Assembly (NCBI GenBank): GCA_035551575.1
Contig: DASZNJ010000397.1
Location: 1-9,868 of the forward strand
Length of the DNA stretch: 9,868 nucleotides
Direction of reading: 5' to 3'
From: JABFXC01 sp035551575
GTDB taxonomy: Bacteria > Gemmatimonadota > Gemmatimonadetes > Gemmatimonadales > Gemmatimonadaceae
Shown: positions 1 through 5,581 of the stretch, in pieces
Layout of the letters: each line of letters starts with the position of its first letter
Position numbering within the stretch: the first letter of the stretch is position 1
The notes under the pieces: generated by a model
The model's input: the letters and a program-made list of their open reading frames with translations, nothing else
Told to the model about the DNA's origin: nothing
The model's database searches: none
Position numbers and translations under genes: made by a program

Positions 1-1
1 C

Positions 2-57
2 AGGGGTCAGGTGTCAGGGGTCAGGTGTCAGGGGTCAGGTGTCAGGTGTCAGGTGTC
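2..57. repeat. Left heptanucleotide tandem array (AGGGGTC/AGGTGTC)
   Basis: Eight perfect-length 7-bp units are visible: AGGGGTC and AGGTGTC alternate for the first six units, then AGGTGTC is repeated, with no indels. The array may continue beyond the left edge. Its AGGTGTC units are the reverse complement of the TGACACC units at 109-136, so the two arrays form a long inverted repeat around the core at 59-101. It lies downstream of the sensor kinase gene and holds no coding signal. The family resembles the short tandemly repeated heptamers known from other bacteria such as heterocystous cyanobacteria; its function is unknown. Confidence 0.95.
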
Positions 58-58
58 A

Positions 59-101
59 GGGACGACGCCAACAGCTACCGCGGTAGATGTTGCGCCGTCC
101 C
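59..101. other. Palindromic core between the inverted heptad arrays; candidate hairpin
   Basis: The centre is a perfect 12-bp palindrome, CTACCGCGGTAG, at 75-86. It extends outwards as an imperfect dyad: GGGACG at 59-64 faces CGTCCC at 96-101, and the intervening bases pair with only a few mismatches and one bulge. With the flanking arrays this could fold into a long stem after the stop codon of the minus-strand operon. It might therefore act as a transcript end or 3' stabilising structure, but there is no T-tract, so it is not a classical intrinsic terminator. A small repetitive element (REP/MITE-like) is an alternative reading. Confidence 0.6.
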
Positions 102-108
102 TCCCTGC

Positions 109-185
109 TGACACCTGACACCTGACACCTGACACCCGGCACCCGGCACCCGGCACCCGGCACCCGGCACCCGGCATCCGGCACC
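109..185. repeat. Right heptanucleotide tandem array (TGACACC then CGGCACC)
   Basis: Eleven contiguous 7-bp units: four TGACACC (109-136), then seven CGGCACC-type units (137-185), one carrying CGGCATC. The change from TGACACC to CGGCACC is abrupt, as if two sub-families had each been amplified. The array ends exactly where the octamer gcctaacg (186-193) begins; that octamer contains the stop codon of the kinase gene. The TGACACC units pair with the AGGTGTC units of the left array. Confidence 0.95.
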
Positions 186-187
186 GC

Positions 188-1414
188 CTAACGCTGCGGA
201 GCCAGCCCCCGCTCCGGCGCCGCGGTCGGCAGGTCGAGCTGGAAAGTCGTCCCCTCGCCGGCGGTGCTCTCGACCGTGATGTCGCCGCCCATCATGCGGG
301 CGAGCTGGCGGGAGAGGGCGAGCGCGAGCCCGGTGCCGCGCCCGGTGGCGACGCCTAACGTCGGCTCCCACGGCTCGAAGATCCGGTCGCGGTCCGCCGG
401 CGCGATCCCCGGACCGGCGTCGCGGACCGAGACGCGGATCCCGCCAGTGGAGCGTGTCGCGGAGGAGACCTCGACCGCGCGCCCGGGCGGGGTGAACCTG
501 ATCGCGTTGGCGACGAGGCTGACGACGACCTGCCGCAGCCGGGCCCCGTCGAGCTCCGCGTGCAGGTCGCCATCCGGGGGAAGCACGACGAGCGAGACCT
601 CCGCCGACTCCGCCTCGAGTCGCAGGTATTCGACCGACTCGGCGACCACTTCGCCGACGTCGAGCCGCCACGGTTCGAGCGTCAGGCGTCCCTCCTGCAG
701 CTTCGCGAGGCTGAGCAGGTCCTCGACGAGCCGTCCCGTCTGCTCGGCGCTGCCGGCGAGGTTGCGCAGCCCCGCGCGCAGCTCGTCGGGATCGGCCGGC
801 GTGTCCTGCAGGAGGTGCCGCGCCCACACCTTCAGCGCGGCGATCGCGTTGCCGAGCTCGTGGCTCGACGCGGCGAAGAAGCGGTCGCGCGTCAGGCGCA
901 GCTGCGCGTTCTCGAGGGCGATCGCCGCCTGCGCGGCGAGCACGCGAAGCAGGTTGAGGTCGTTGTCGTCGAAGTCCCCGCCTCCGACCTTCTCGGTGAC
1001 GTAGAGGTTGCCGAAGACGCGCCCGCGCGAGGTGATCGGGACGCCGAGGAAGGAGCGCATCTTCGGGTGGTTCGCCGGGACGCCGACCGACTCGGGGTGG
1101 TCGCGCAGGTCGTGCAGCCGGATCGGCCGCGAGTCGCGGACGAGCAGCCCGAGGATCCCGTGGCCGGTCGGGAGCGCGCCCATCCGCGCGCGCTGATCGG
1201 CGCTCAGCCCCGAGGTGATGAAGTCCTCGAGCCCCGTCCCCTCGGCGTTGACCACGCCTAACGCTCCGTAGCGCGCCTCCACCAGCTCGCGCGCCGAGTC
1301 GGCGAGGACCTGGAGGAGGGTATCGAGGTCGGGCGCAGAGGCGAGGGCGAGCCCGGTGCGGATGAGGACGTCGGCGACGCGCGCCGGCTCGCTCTCCGTG
1401 CGCGGCTCGCTCAT
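188..1414 (-). CDS. Soluble GAF-domain sensor histidine kinase
   Basis: A 408-aa cytosolic histidine kinase with no membrane segment. Residues 12-170 form a GAF domain closely resembling the DevS/DosS type (YGALGV, LEDFITSGL, HPESVG, SFLGVPI, VFGNLYVTEK). A HisKA dimerisation helix follows, with the probable phospho-acceptor His185 in SSHELGNAI, then an HATPase_c domain with N box (Asn303 in VANAIRFTP), G1 box (Asp332, DAGPG) and G2 box (GRGTG, 358-362). The H box lacks the usual Arg-Thr/Asn-Pro after SHEL. The ATG overlaps the TGA of the upstream nth gene (ATGA) and has no clear Shine-Dalgarno sequence, so translation is probably coupled. It is the last gene of the five-gene operon; no response regulator is in the window. 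It should autophosphorylate in response to a ligand or redox cue at the GAF domain, but the ligand cannot be read from sequence. The TAG stop lies inside CGTTAGGC. Confidence 0.93.
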   Translation of the reverse strand: MSEPRTESEPARVADVLIRTGLALASAPDLDTLLQVLADSARELVEARYGALGVVNAEGTGLEDFITSGLSADQRARMGALPTGHGILGLLVRDSRPIRLHDLRDHPESVGVPANHPKMRSFLGVPITSRGRVFGNLYVTEKVGGGDFDDNDLNLLRVLAAQAAIALENAQLRLTRDRFFAASSHELGNAIAALKVWARHLLQDTPADPDELRAGLRNLAGSAEQTGRLVEDLLSLAKLQEGRLTLEPWRLDVGEVVAESVEYLRLEAESAEVSLVVLPPDGDLHAELDGARLRQVVVSLVANAIRFTPPGRAVEVSSATRSTGGIRVSVRDAGPGIAPADRDRIFEPWEPTLGVATGRGTGLALALSRQLARMMGGDITVESTAGEGTTFQLDLPTAAPERGLAPQR

Positions 1415-2184
1415 GGCGCCGCCGACGGACAGAGCTCGGCCAGCGGGCACTCGGCACAGCGCGGCTTCTTCGCGTCGCAGACCTGCCGACCGTGCTCGAT
1501 CAGCAGGTGGGAGAGCATCGTCCACCGCTCGCGCGGGAAGAGCGGGACGAGCGAGTCCTCGATCTTCACCGGGTCGCTGTCCGCCGTCAGGCCTAACCGC
1601 TGGCTGAGCCGCGAGACGTGGGTGTCGACGACGATCCCCTCGTTGCGGCCGAACGCGTTGCCGAGGACGACGTTCGCCGTCTTCCGGCCGACGCCGGGGA
1701 GCGCGACGAGGGCATTCATGTCGGCCGGGACCTCCCCGCCGTGGCGGTCGACGAGCGCGCCGGCCATCGCGATCAGGTTCGTCGCCTTGTTGCGGAAGAA
1801 CCCCGTGCTCCTGACGATCTCCTCGACGTCCGCCTGGTTCGCCCGGGCGAGCGACGCCGCGTCCGGGAAGCGGGCGAAGAGCGCGGGGGTGACCATGTTG
1901 ACGCGCTTGTCGGTGCACTGCGCGCTGAGGATCGTCGCGACGAGCAGCTGGAAGGGATTCTCGTGGTGGAGCGCGCAGTGCGCATCCGGGTAGCTGCCGG
2001 CCAGCACGTCGTACAGCCGCGCCGCCCGCTCGGGATCGCGCGCCAGCCGCGGCTTCCCCCTGGCACGAGCCCGCGGCGATTTCTTCGCCGGCGCCGTCTT
2101 CTTCCCCCCCTTCGTCGCCGCGGTCGCAGCTCCCGCCCTGCCTGACCCCTGACCCCTGACCCCTGGCCCCCCCTTCTTTCTCAC
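1411..2184 (-). CDS. nth: Endonuclease III (DNA glycosylase/AP lyase)
   Basis: A 257-aa base-excision-repair enzyme that removes oxidised pyrimidines and cleaves AP sites. Residues 50-257 match the family: NPFQLLVATILSAQCTD, the helix-hairpin-helix LPGVGRKTA (162-170) with catalytic Lys168, VDTH with catalytic Asp187, and a C-terminal 4Fe-4S loop with the exact spacing C-X6-C-X2-C-X5-C (Cys236, 243, 246, 252). The start is GTG at 2184, which overlaps the polX stop (GTGA); a GGAGG seven bases upstream supports it. This start gives an unusual basic N-terminal tail of about 48 residues (rich in Lys, Arg, Ala, Gly), part of which is translated from heptad repeats. The bacterial enzyme is usually about 210-220 aa without such a tail. 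The 3' end overlaps the kinase start by four bases. Function is near certain; only the tail is open to question. Confidence 0.97.
   Translation of the reverse strand: MRKKGGPGVRGQGSGRAGAATAATKGGKKTAPAKKSPRARARGKPRLARDPERAARLYDVLAGSYPDAHCALHHENPFQLLVATILSAQCTDKRVNMVTPALFARFPDAASLARANQADVEEIVRSTGFFRNKATNLIAMAGALVDRHGGEVPADMNALVALPGVGRKTANVVLGNAFGRNEGIVVDTHVSRLSQRLGLTADSDPVKIEDSLVPLFPRERWTMLSHLLIEHGRQVCDAKKPRCAECPLAELCPSAAP
2143..2170. repeat. Heptad repeats (TGACCCC) inside the 5' end of nth
   Basis: Three perfect TGACCCC units (2143-2163) and a fourth, TGGCCCC, lie in tandem. On the minus strand they read GGGGTCA, the same unit as in the left array at 2-57. They fall in the coding sequence for about residues 5-14 of endonuclease III, where they encode Gly/Gln/Arg/Pro-rich low-complexity sequence. 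Because seven is not a multiple of three, three units restore frame; gain or loss of one unit would shift the reading frame from the GTG start. Confidence 0.93.
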
Positions 2185-3923
2185 CGCGCCCCCTCCGGCA
2201 GCCCGTGACGCGCGAACTCGCGCACCCCCGCGACATCGCGCGTGTTCAGGACGTCCGCGCCCTCGAGCCATCCCTTTCGCGCCATCACCACGCCAAGCAT
2301 GGTGTTGTCGAGCCCGCGCGTCGAGTGCGCATCGGGGCCGATCGCGATCGTCACCCCGAGACGCTTCGCGGCGTGGAGGTGGCGCCAGTCGAGGTCGAGG
2401 CGGTGAGGGTCGGCGTTGAGCTCGACCGCGACGCCGCGCTCGGCGGCCTTCTCGAGGACGGCATCGATGTCGATTCCGTACGGGTCGCGGCTGAGGAGCA
2501 GCCGCCCGGTGGGATGCGCGAGCACGGTGAGATGCGGGTCGTCGAGCGCGCGCAGGACGCGCTCCGTCATCGCCGGCTCCCCCATCGCGAAGCGCGAGTG
2601 GATCGAGCCGATGACGAAGTCGAAGCTGTCGAGCAGCCCGGCGTCGTAGTCGAGGCGCCCGTCGGCGAGGATGTCGGCTTCGATTCCCTTCAGGATGGTG
2701 AATGCGCCGCCGAACGTCGCGTTCAGCGCGTCGATCTCGTCGTGCTGCCGGCGGACCTCGTCGGGCTTGAGCCCTCCGGCATAGAACGCGGCCTGCGAGT
2801 GGTCGGAGATCCCGATCCACCCCCAGCCGCGCTCGCGCGCCGCCGCCGCCATCTCGGCGACGCTCGCCCTGCCGTCGGAGTAGCGGGTGTGGCAGTGCAG
2901 CACACCGCGCAGCTGCTCGTCGCGGAGGAGCTCGGGCAGGACACCGGCCGCCGCCGCGCTGACCTCCTCTCCCGTCTCGCGCAGCTCGGGGACGATGAAC
3001 GGAAGCCCGAGCGCCGCGTAGAGCGACGGTTCGTCGGCGACCGCGACCGGGCGGCCGGCCGCGTCGCGCAACCCGTCCGCGCCTAACGCGAAGCCGCCGC
3101 GCGCGGCGTGCCCGGCCACCGCCGCGACGTGGGCGTCGCTCCCCGTCATCCGCCAGAGGGCGGTCGCGAAGCGATCGTCGCTCACGCAGCAGAGGTCGAG
3201 GCAGGTGCCGTCGACGTAGGTGATCGTGGTCGTGTCGGCGTCCTTCTCCGTGGCGCGGCGGACGCCGGGGGCGCGGGCGAACGACCCCCGCACCGCCGCC
3301 GGGTCGCCGCGGCACCCCGCGACGACGTCGATGTCGCCGACGGTCTCGACGCTGCGCCGCACCGAGCCGGCGATCCCGGCGCGGACGACATCCGGGTGCG
3401 CCGCGACCGCGGCACGGATGCGGATCGCCTCGGCGGTCGCCGCGGGGATGCGCATCCTGTCCCCGGCGGCGCGGAGGCCGGCGATCCCCTTGAGGATCGC
3501 CTCGACCGTCTTCGGCCCGAACCCCTTCACCTTCGCGAGCGCCCCGCTCAGCGCCTCGCGCTCGAGGTCGTCGAGCGAGGTGATGCCTAACGCCTCGTGC
3601 AGGGCGTGGATCTTCGCCCCGCCGAGCCGCGGCAGGCGGAGGAGCTCGAGCAGCCCCTCGGGAATGCTCGCCCGCAGCCGCTCGAGGTAGGCCGATTCCC
3701 CCGTCTCGACGAGCTCGCGGACGACGCCCAACGTGGCGGGACCGACGCCGGGAAGCTTCGCCAGCTCGCCGCTGGCCAGCAGCGGGGCAAGGTCGTCGGT
3801 GTCGATGCTGCGCAGCGCCTGCGCCGCGCCCTCGTACGCCCGCGCCCTGAAGGTGTTCGCGCCCGACAGCTCGAGGAGCGCTGCGATCCGCGACAGGACG
3901 TGCGCGGCGGTCCGGGAATCCAT
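2181..3923 (-). CDS. polX: DNA polymerase X with C-terminal PHP domain
   Basis: A 580-aa bacterial family X polymerase of typical length. Order: N-terminal 8-kDa-like helix-hairpin-helix region (1-150, with LPGVGPATLG and VKGFGPKTV), nucleotidyltransferase palm (GSVRRSVETVGDIDV, metal-binding Asp197 and Asp199, third Asp243 in CLDL), then the PHP phosphoesterase domain (about 338-575) with metal-ligand motifs LHCHTRYSD (His343, His345, Asp350), SDHS (374-377), Glu415, His442, AHPTGR (His470) and GPDAHS (Asp531, His533). All expected catalytic residues are present. The family fills short gaps in base excision repair, and its PHP domain gives 3'-5' exonuclease and AP-end processing. Translation starts at ATG 3923, 14 nt after the upstream stop, with a weak purine-rich lead. 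Its stop overlaps the nth start, coupling two enzymes of one repair pathway. Confidence 0.97.
   Translation of the reverse strand: MDSRTAAHVLSRIAALLELSGANTFRARAYEGAAQALRSIDTDDLAPLLASGELAKLPGVGPATLGVVRELVETGESAYLERLRASIPEGLLELLRLPRLGGAKIHALHEALGITSLDDLEREALSGALAKVKGFGPKTVEAILKGIAGLRAAGDRMRIPAATAEAIRIRAAVAAHPDVVRAGIAGSVRRSVETVGDIDVVAGCRGDPAAVRGSFARAPGVRRATEKDADTTTITYVDGTCLDLCCVSDDRFATALWRMTGSDAHVAAVAGHAARGGFALGADGLRDAAGRPVAVADEPSLYAALGLPFIVPELRETGEEVSAAAAGVLPELLRDEQLRGVLHCHTRYSDGRASVAEMAAAARERGWGWIGISDHSQAAFYAGGLKPDEVRRQHDEIDALNATFGGAFTILKGIEADILADGRLDYDAGLLDSFDFVIGSIHSRFAMGEPAMTERVLRALDDPHLTVLAHPTGRLLLSRDPYGIDIDAVLEKAAERGVAVELNADPHRLDLDWRHLHAAKRLGVTIAIGPDAHSTRGLDNTMLGVVMARKGWLEGADVLNTRDVAGVREFARHGLPEGAR
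2192..2196 (-). promoter_or_regulatory. Ribosome binding site of nth, decides the GTG start
   Basis: The minus strand reads GGAGG seven bases before GTG, within the last codons of polX. It is one of the best Shine-Dalgarno sequences in the window and fixes the nth start at 2184, upstream of the heptad repeats. The repeats are therefore probably translated. Confidence 0.7.
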
Positions 3924-3937
3924 GCTGCTGCCGCCGG

Positions 3938-4399
3938 CTATTCGTCTTCTTCGACGCCGGCGGTGGGTCGGAGGCGGTCGACCAGCTCGTGCAGCTGCCG
4001 CTCGGTGAGCTCGAGCTCCTGGGCGGCCCCCTCGACGTCGAGCAGCCCGGCGCGCATCGAGATCCCGACCTGGTTCAGGTAGCGGATCTTGGCGAGGATC
4101 TCGTCGGTGACGCGGCGCAGGCTGTGGAAGCGCCGCTTCTCGGCCTGGGCCCGGCGATAGCGCTGCGCCAGCTCCTGCGGCCCGAGGCGCCTGGCGAGGG
4201 CGATCACCTCCTCGCGCGTGCGACCCGGGAAGGCGCCGCGGTCGGGGATCCCGTCGTCGTCCCACCCCTCTTCCGCGAACCAGAGACGCCCGACGTGCTC
4301 GATGCCATCGAAGATGATGCGCATCGACACGCCGAAGGTCCTGCCGTCGATCTCGGTGGTGGTGATCTCCGAACGCCCGCGGTCCTCGTAGCCGCTCAT
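3938..4399 (-). CDS. Uncharacterised 153-aa alpha/beta protein upstream of polX
   Basis: I do not recognise the family. The protein is acidic, has no signal peptide or membrane segment, and should be cytosolic. Residues 10-43 look like beta strands (EITTTEIDGRTFGVSMRIIF and GRLWFAEEG), followed by an acidic turn (EEGWDDDGIPDRG). Residues 60-145 look like a charged helical bundle (TREEVIALARRL, QRYRRAQAEKRRFHSLRRV, ILAKIRYLNQ, LTERQLHELVDRLR). The tail is GVEEDE. ATG 4399 is preferred over upstream in-frame starts, which lie inside the hydrolase gene: it follows the hydrolase stop by 10 nt and has GAGGGG just before it. It lacks cysteine clusters, so it is not a zinc ribbon. Position points to a role linked to polX expression or repair, but that is only an inference from context. 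Confidence 0.85.
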   Translation of the reverse strand: MSGYEDRGRSEITTTEIDGRTFGVSMRIIFDGIEHVGRLWFAEEGWDDDGIPDRGAFPGRTREEVIALARRLGPQELAQRYRRAQAEKRRFHSLRRVTDEILAKIRYLNQVGISMRAGLLDVEGAAQELELTERQLHELVDRLRPTAGVEEDE

Positions 4400-4409
4400 G
4401 TCCCCTCGC

Positions 4410-5300
4410 TCAATGTCCGCCGCGCCGCTGCATGTCCTTGCGCTCCCCCGCCGTCGCGAGGAAGGCGCCGATCTCCGCGAACAACGCCCCCGGCTGCTCG
4501 ACGTACGGCACGTGCCCGCAATCCTCGAGCACCACCAGCGGCGCTCCGAGCGCGCGTGCCCCATCCTCCGACGACTCGAATGGGATCGGGTCCTGCCGCC
4601 CGTGAAGAAAGAGCGCCGGGAGGCGAAGCCCGCGCAGCTGCCCGACGACGTCGAAGTCGCCTAACGATTCCCACACCGACTGCTGCACCCGCCCCGTCAC
4701 CCGGAAGGGCGTCAGCTCCCGCGCCCGCCGCGGGTCGGCGAAGTACCCGGCGACGCTCAGCTCGAACGCGCGCTGCCGGTACCCCTCGGGATCCCGCTCG
4801 CGGAGCCCCGACGCAGCCAGCTCCTCCCGCATCGCCTTGATCTCCGGCCCATTCTGGCGCCGGGCGAACTCGGCCTCGAATCGCTCCCGATATTGCCGAG
4901 TGAGCGGGGCAGGGTCAATGAGCACGAGCAGGGAAGGAAGCGCCGCCCCCCGCGCCGCGCGCTCGATCGTCGCCAGCAGCGCGAGCAACCCGCCCCACGA
5001 ATACCCGACGATCGCCGGCGGCTCGAGCCCCAGCTCCGCAACCAGTGCCTCGAGATCCTCGACCTGCGTCCGCCAGGTGACGGGTTCGCGATCGTCCGTC
5101 TTCGACCGGCCGCCCCCGCGCTGGTCATAGAAGACCAGCTCGTGCCCCTTCGCCAGCTCGAGCATCTGCGGCAGGAGATAGTCGTGGCTCGCCCCCGGCC
5201 CGCCGTGGAGTACGAGCAGCGGCGGCGCGCCCGGGACGCCGTAGCGGCACCAGAAGAGCGGGACGGTGGTAGTCGACGAGAAGCCGGACGAAGTGGGCAC
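4410..5300 (-). CDS. Alpha/beta hydrolase, proline iminopeptidase-like (S33)
   Basis: A 296-aa cytosolic alpha/beta hydrolase. It carries the oxyanion motif HGGPG (32-36), DQRGGGRS (59-66) as in proline iminopeptidases, the nucleophile elbow GYSWGG with Ser101, the acid Asp237 in HGRQDP, and the catalytic His263 in CGHVPYVEQP. A helical cap (about 130-210) lies between them. The family releases N-terminal proline or other residues from peptides, or hydrolyses esters and amides; the substrate cannot be told here. The start is GTG at 5300, the first possible start in frame after the intergenic region, with no good Shine-Dalgarno sequence. The N-terminus PTSSGFSSTTTVPL matches the family poorly before PLFWCRYG, so the start is the weakest point. 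It is the first gene of the repair/kinase operon. Confidence 0.92.
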   Translation of the reverse strand: MPTSSGFSSTTTVPLFWCRYGVPGAPPLLVLHGGPGASHDYLLPQMLELAKGHELVFYDQRGGGRSKTDDREPVTWRTQVEDLEALVAELGLEPPAIVGYSWGGLLALLATIERAARGAALPSLLVLIDPAPLTRQYRERFEAEFARRQNGPEIKAMREELAASGLRERDPEGYRQRAFELSVAGYFADPRRARELTPFRVTGRVQQSVWESLGDFDVVGQLRGLRLPALFLHGRQDPIPFESSEDGARALGAPLVVLEDCGHVPYVEQPGALFAEIGAFLATAGERKDMQRRGGH

Positions 5301-5322
5301 GGCGAGTGGCGACGAGTGAACT

Positions 5323-5445
5323 GTGAAAGTACCGCGGTGGTGACCGGTGAAGTTGCCTGGGAACGAGGGGAAAGGTAGCTGGCGCGGGTCGTTTCACACG
5401 CCGCCAATCCGGCACCGTCACAGCTGACTGCTCCGGCACTTTCAC
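5323..5445. repeat. Inverted words GTGAAAGTRCCG in the divergent region
   Basis: GTGAAAGTACCG at 5323-5334 on the plus strand faces CGGCACTTTCAC at 5434-5445, whose reverse complement is GTGAAAGTGCCG (11 of 12 identical). A weaker third form, CGGCACCGTCAC, is at 5410-5421, and GTGAAGTTGCC follows 5346. Spaced, inverted copies between divergent genes would suit a transcription factor operator, though no regulator gene is nearby. Confidence 0.45.
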
Positions 5446-5458
5446 GCCTGACTGTTCA
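5411..5458. repeat. Degenerate 24-bp tandem direct repeat
   Basis: Unit A (5411-5434) begins GGCACCGTCAC and unit B (5435-5458) begins GGCACTTTCAC; both contain CTGACTG. I count 18 of 24 identical positions. The units lie between the divergent genes and could be paired protein-binding sites or the remnant of a duplication. Confidence 0.65.
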
Positions 5459-5581
5459 CTGCTCGCCGTCGATGTTATCGTCCCGCCGTGACGCTTCGGG
5501 CGTTCGGATGGTCTAAAGATGCCAGTCGCTCGCACCGCCACGCACGCCACGCCACGCGCACCCGATGGGGGGTGCTCCTGA

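Larger units (their letters stand above)
5301..5581. promoter_or_regulatory. Divergent intergenic region between the repair operon and the HEAT gene
   Basis: This 281-bp stretch separates divergent genes and should hold both promoters. It is less GC-rich than the genes and carries the repeats at 5411-5458 and 5323-5334/5434-5445. A possible plus-strand promoter is GTGACG (5488-5493), 18 nt, then TCTAAA (5512-5517); this is weak. A run of six G at 5567-5572 may serve as ribosome binding site for the ATG at 5582. CCACGC-like short repeats lie around 5537-5556. I saw no convincing minus-strand promoter, no tRNA and no small gene I could support. Confidence 0.45.

Noticed and set aside
59..101. 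Classical intrinsic terminator
   Set aside because: There is a dyad but no T-tract on either strand after it.
2..185. CRISPR array
   Set aside because: The 7-bp units are directly contiguous without spacers, so this is a tandem heptamer array.
264..1261. Plus-strand frames of 246 and 233 codons opposite the kinase
   Set aside because: Compositionally biased antisense frames with no recognisable motif, opposite a clear kinase gene.
75..1457. Long minus-strand frame of 460 codons overlapping the kinase
   Set aside because: It is Arg/Ala/Pro-rich shadow translation in GC-rich DNA, and its C-terminus is translated heptad repeat. The GAF-HisKA-HATPase frame explains the region.
2205..3086. Plus-strand frame of 293 codons opposite polX
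   Set aside because: Antisense shadow of the PHP domain with no family features.
3989..4840. Plus-strand frame of 283 codons opposite the 153-aa protein and the hydrolase
   Set aside because: Pro/Arg-rich antisense translation; the minus-strand hydrolase has a full catalytic triad.
4910..5300. Hydrolase start further upstream in the intergenic region
   Set aside because: Reading back in frame from 5300 I found no ATG or GTG in the next 90 bases, so GTG 5300 is kept.
5125..5550. Minus-strand frame of 141 codons reaching into the intergenic region
   Set aside because: It is another frame of the hydrolase 5' end, and its upstream part is translated intergenic repeat; no motif.
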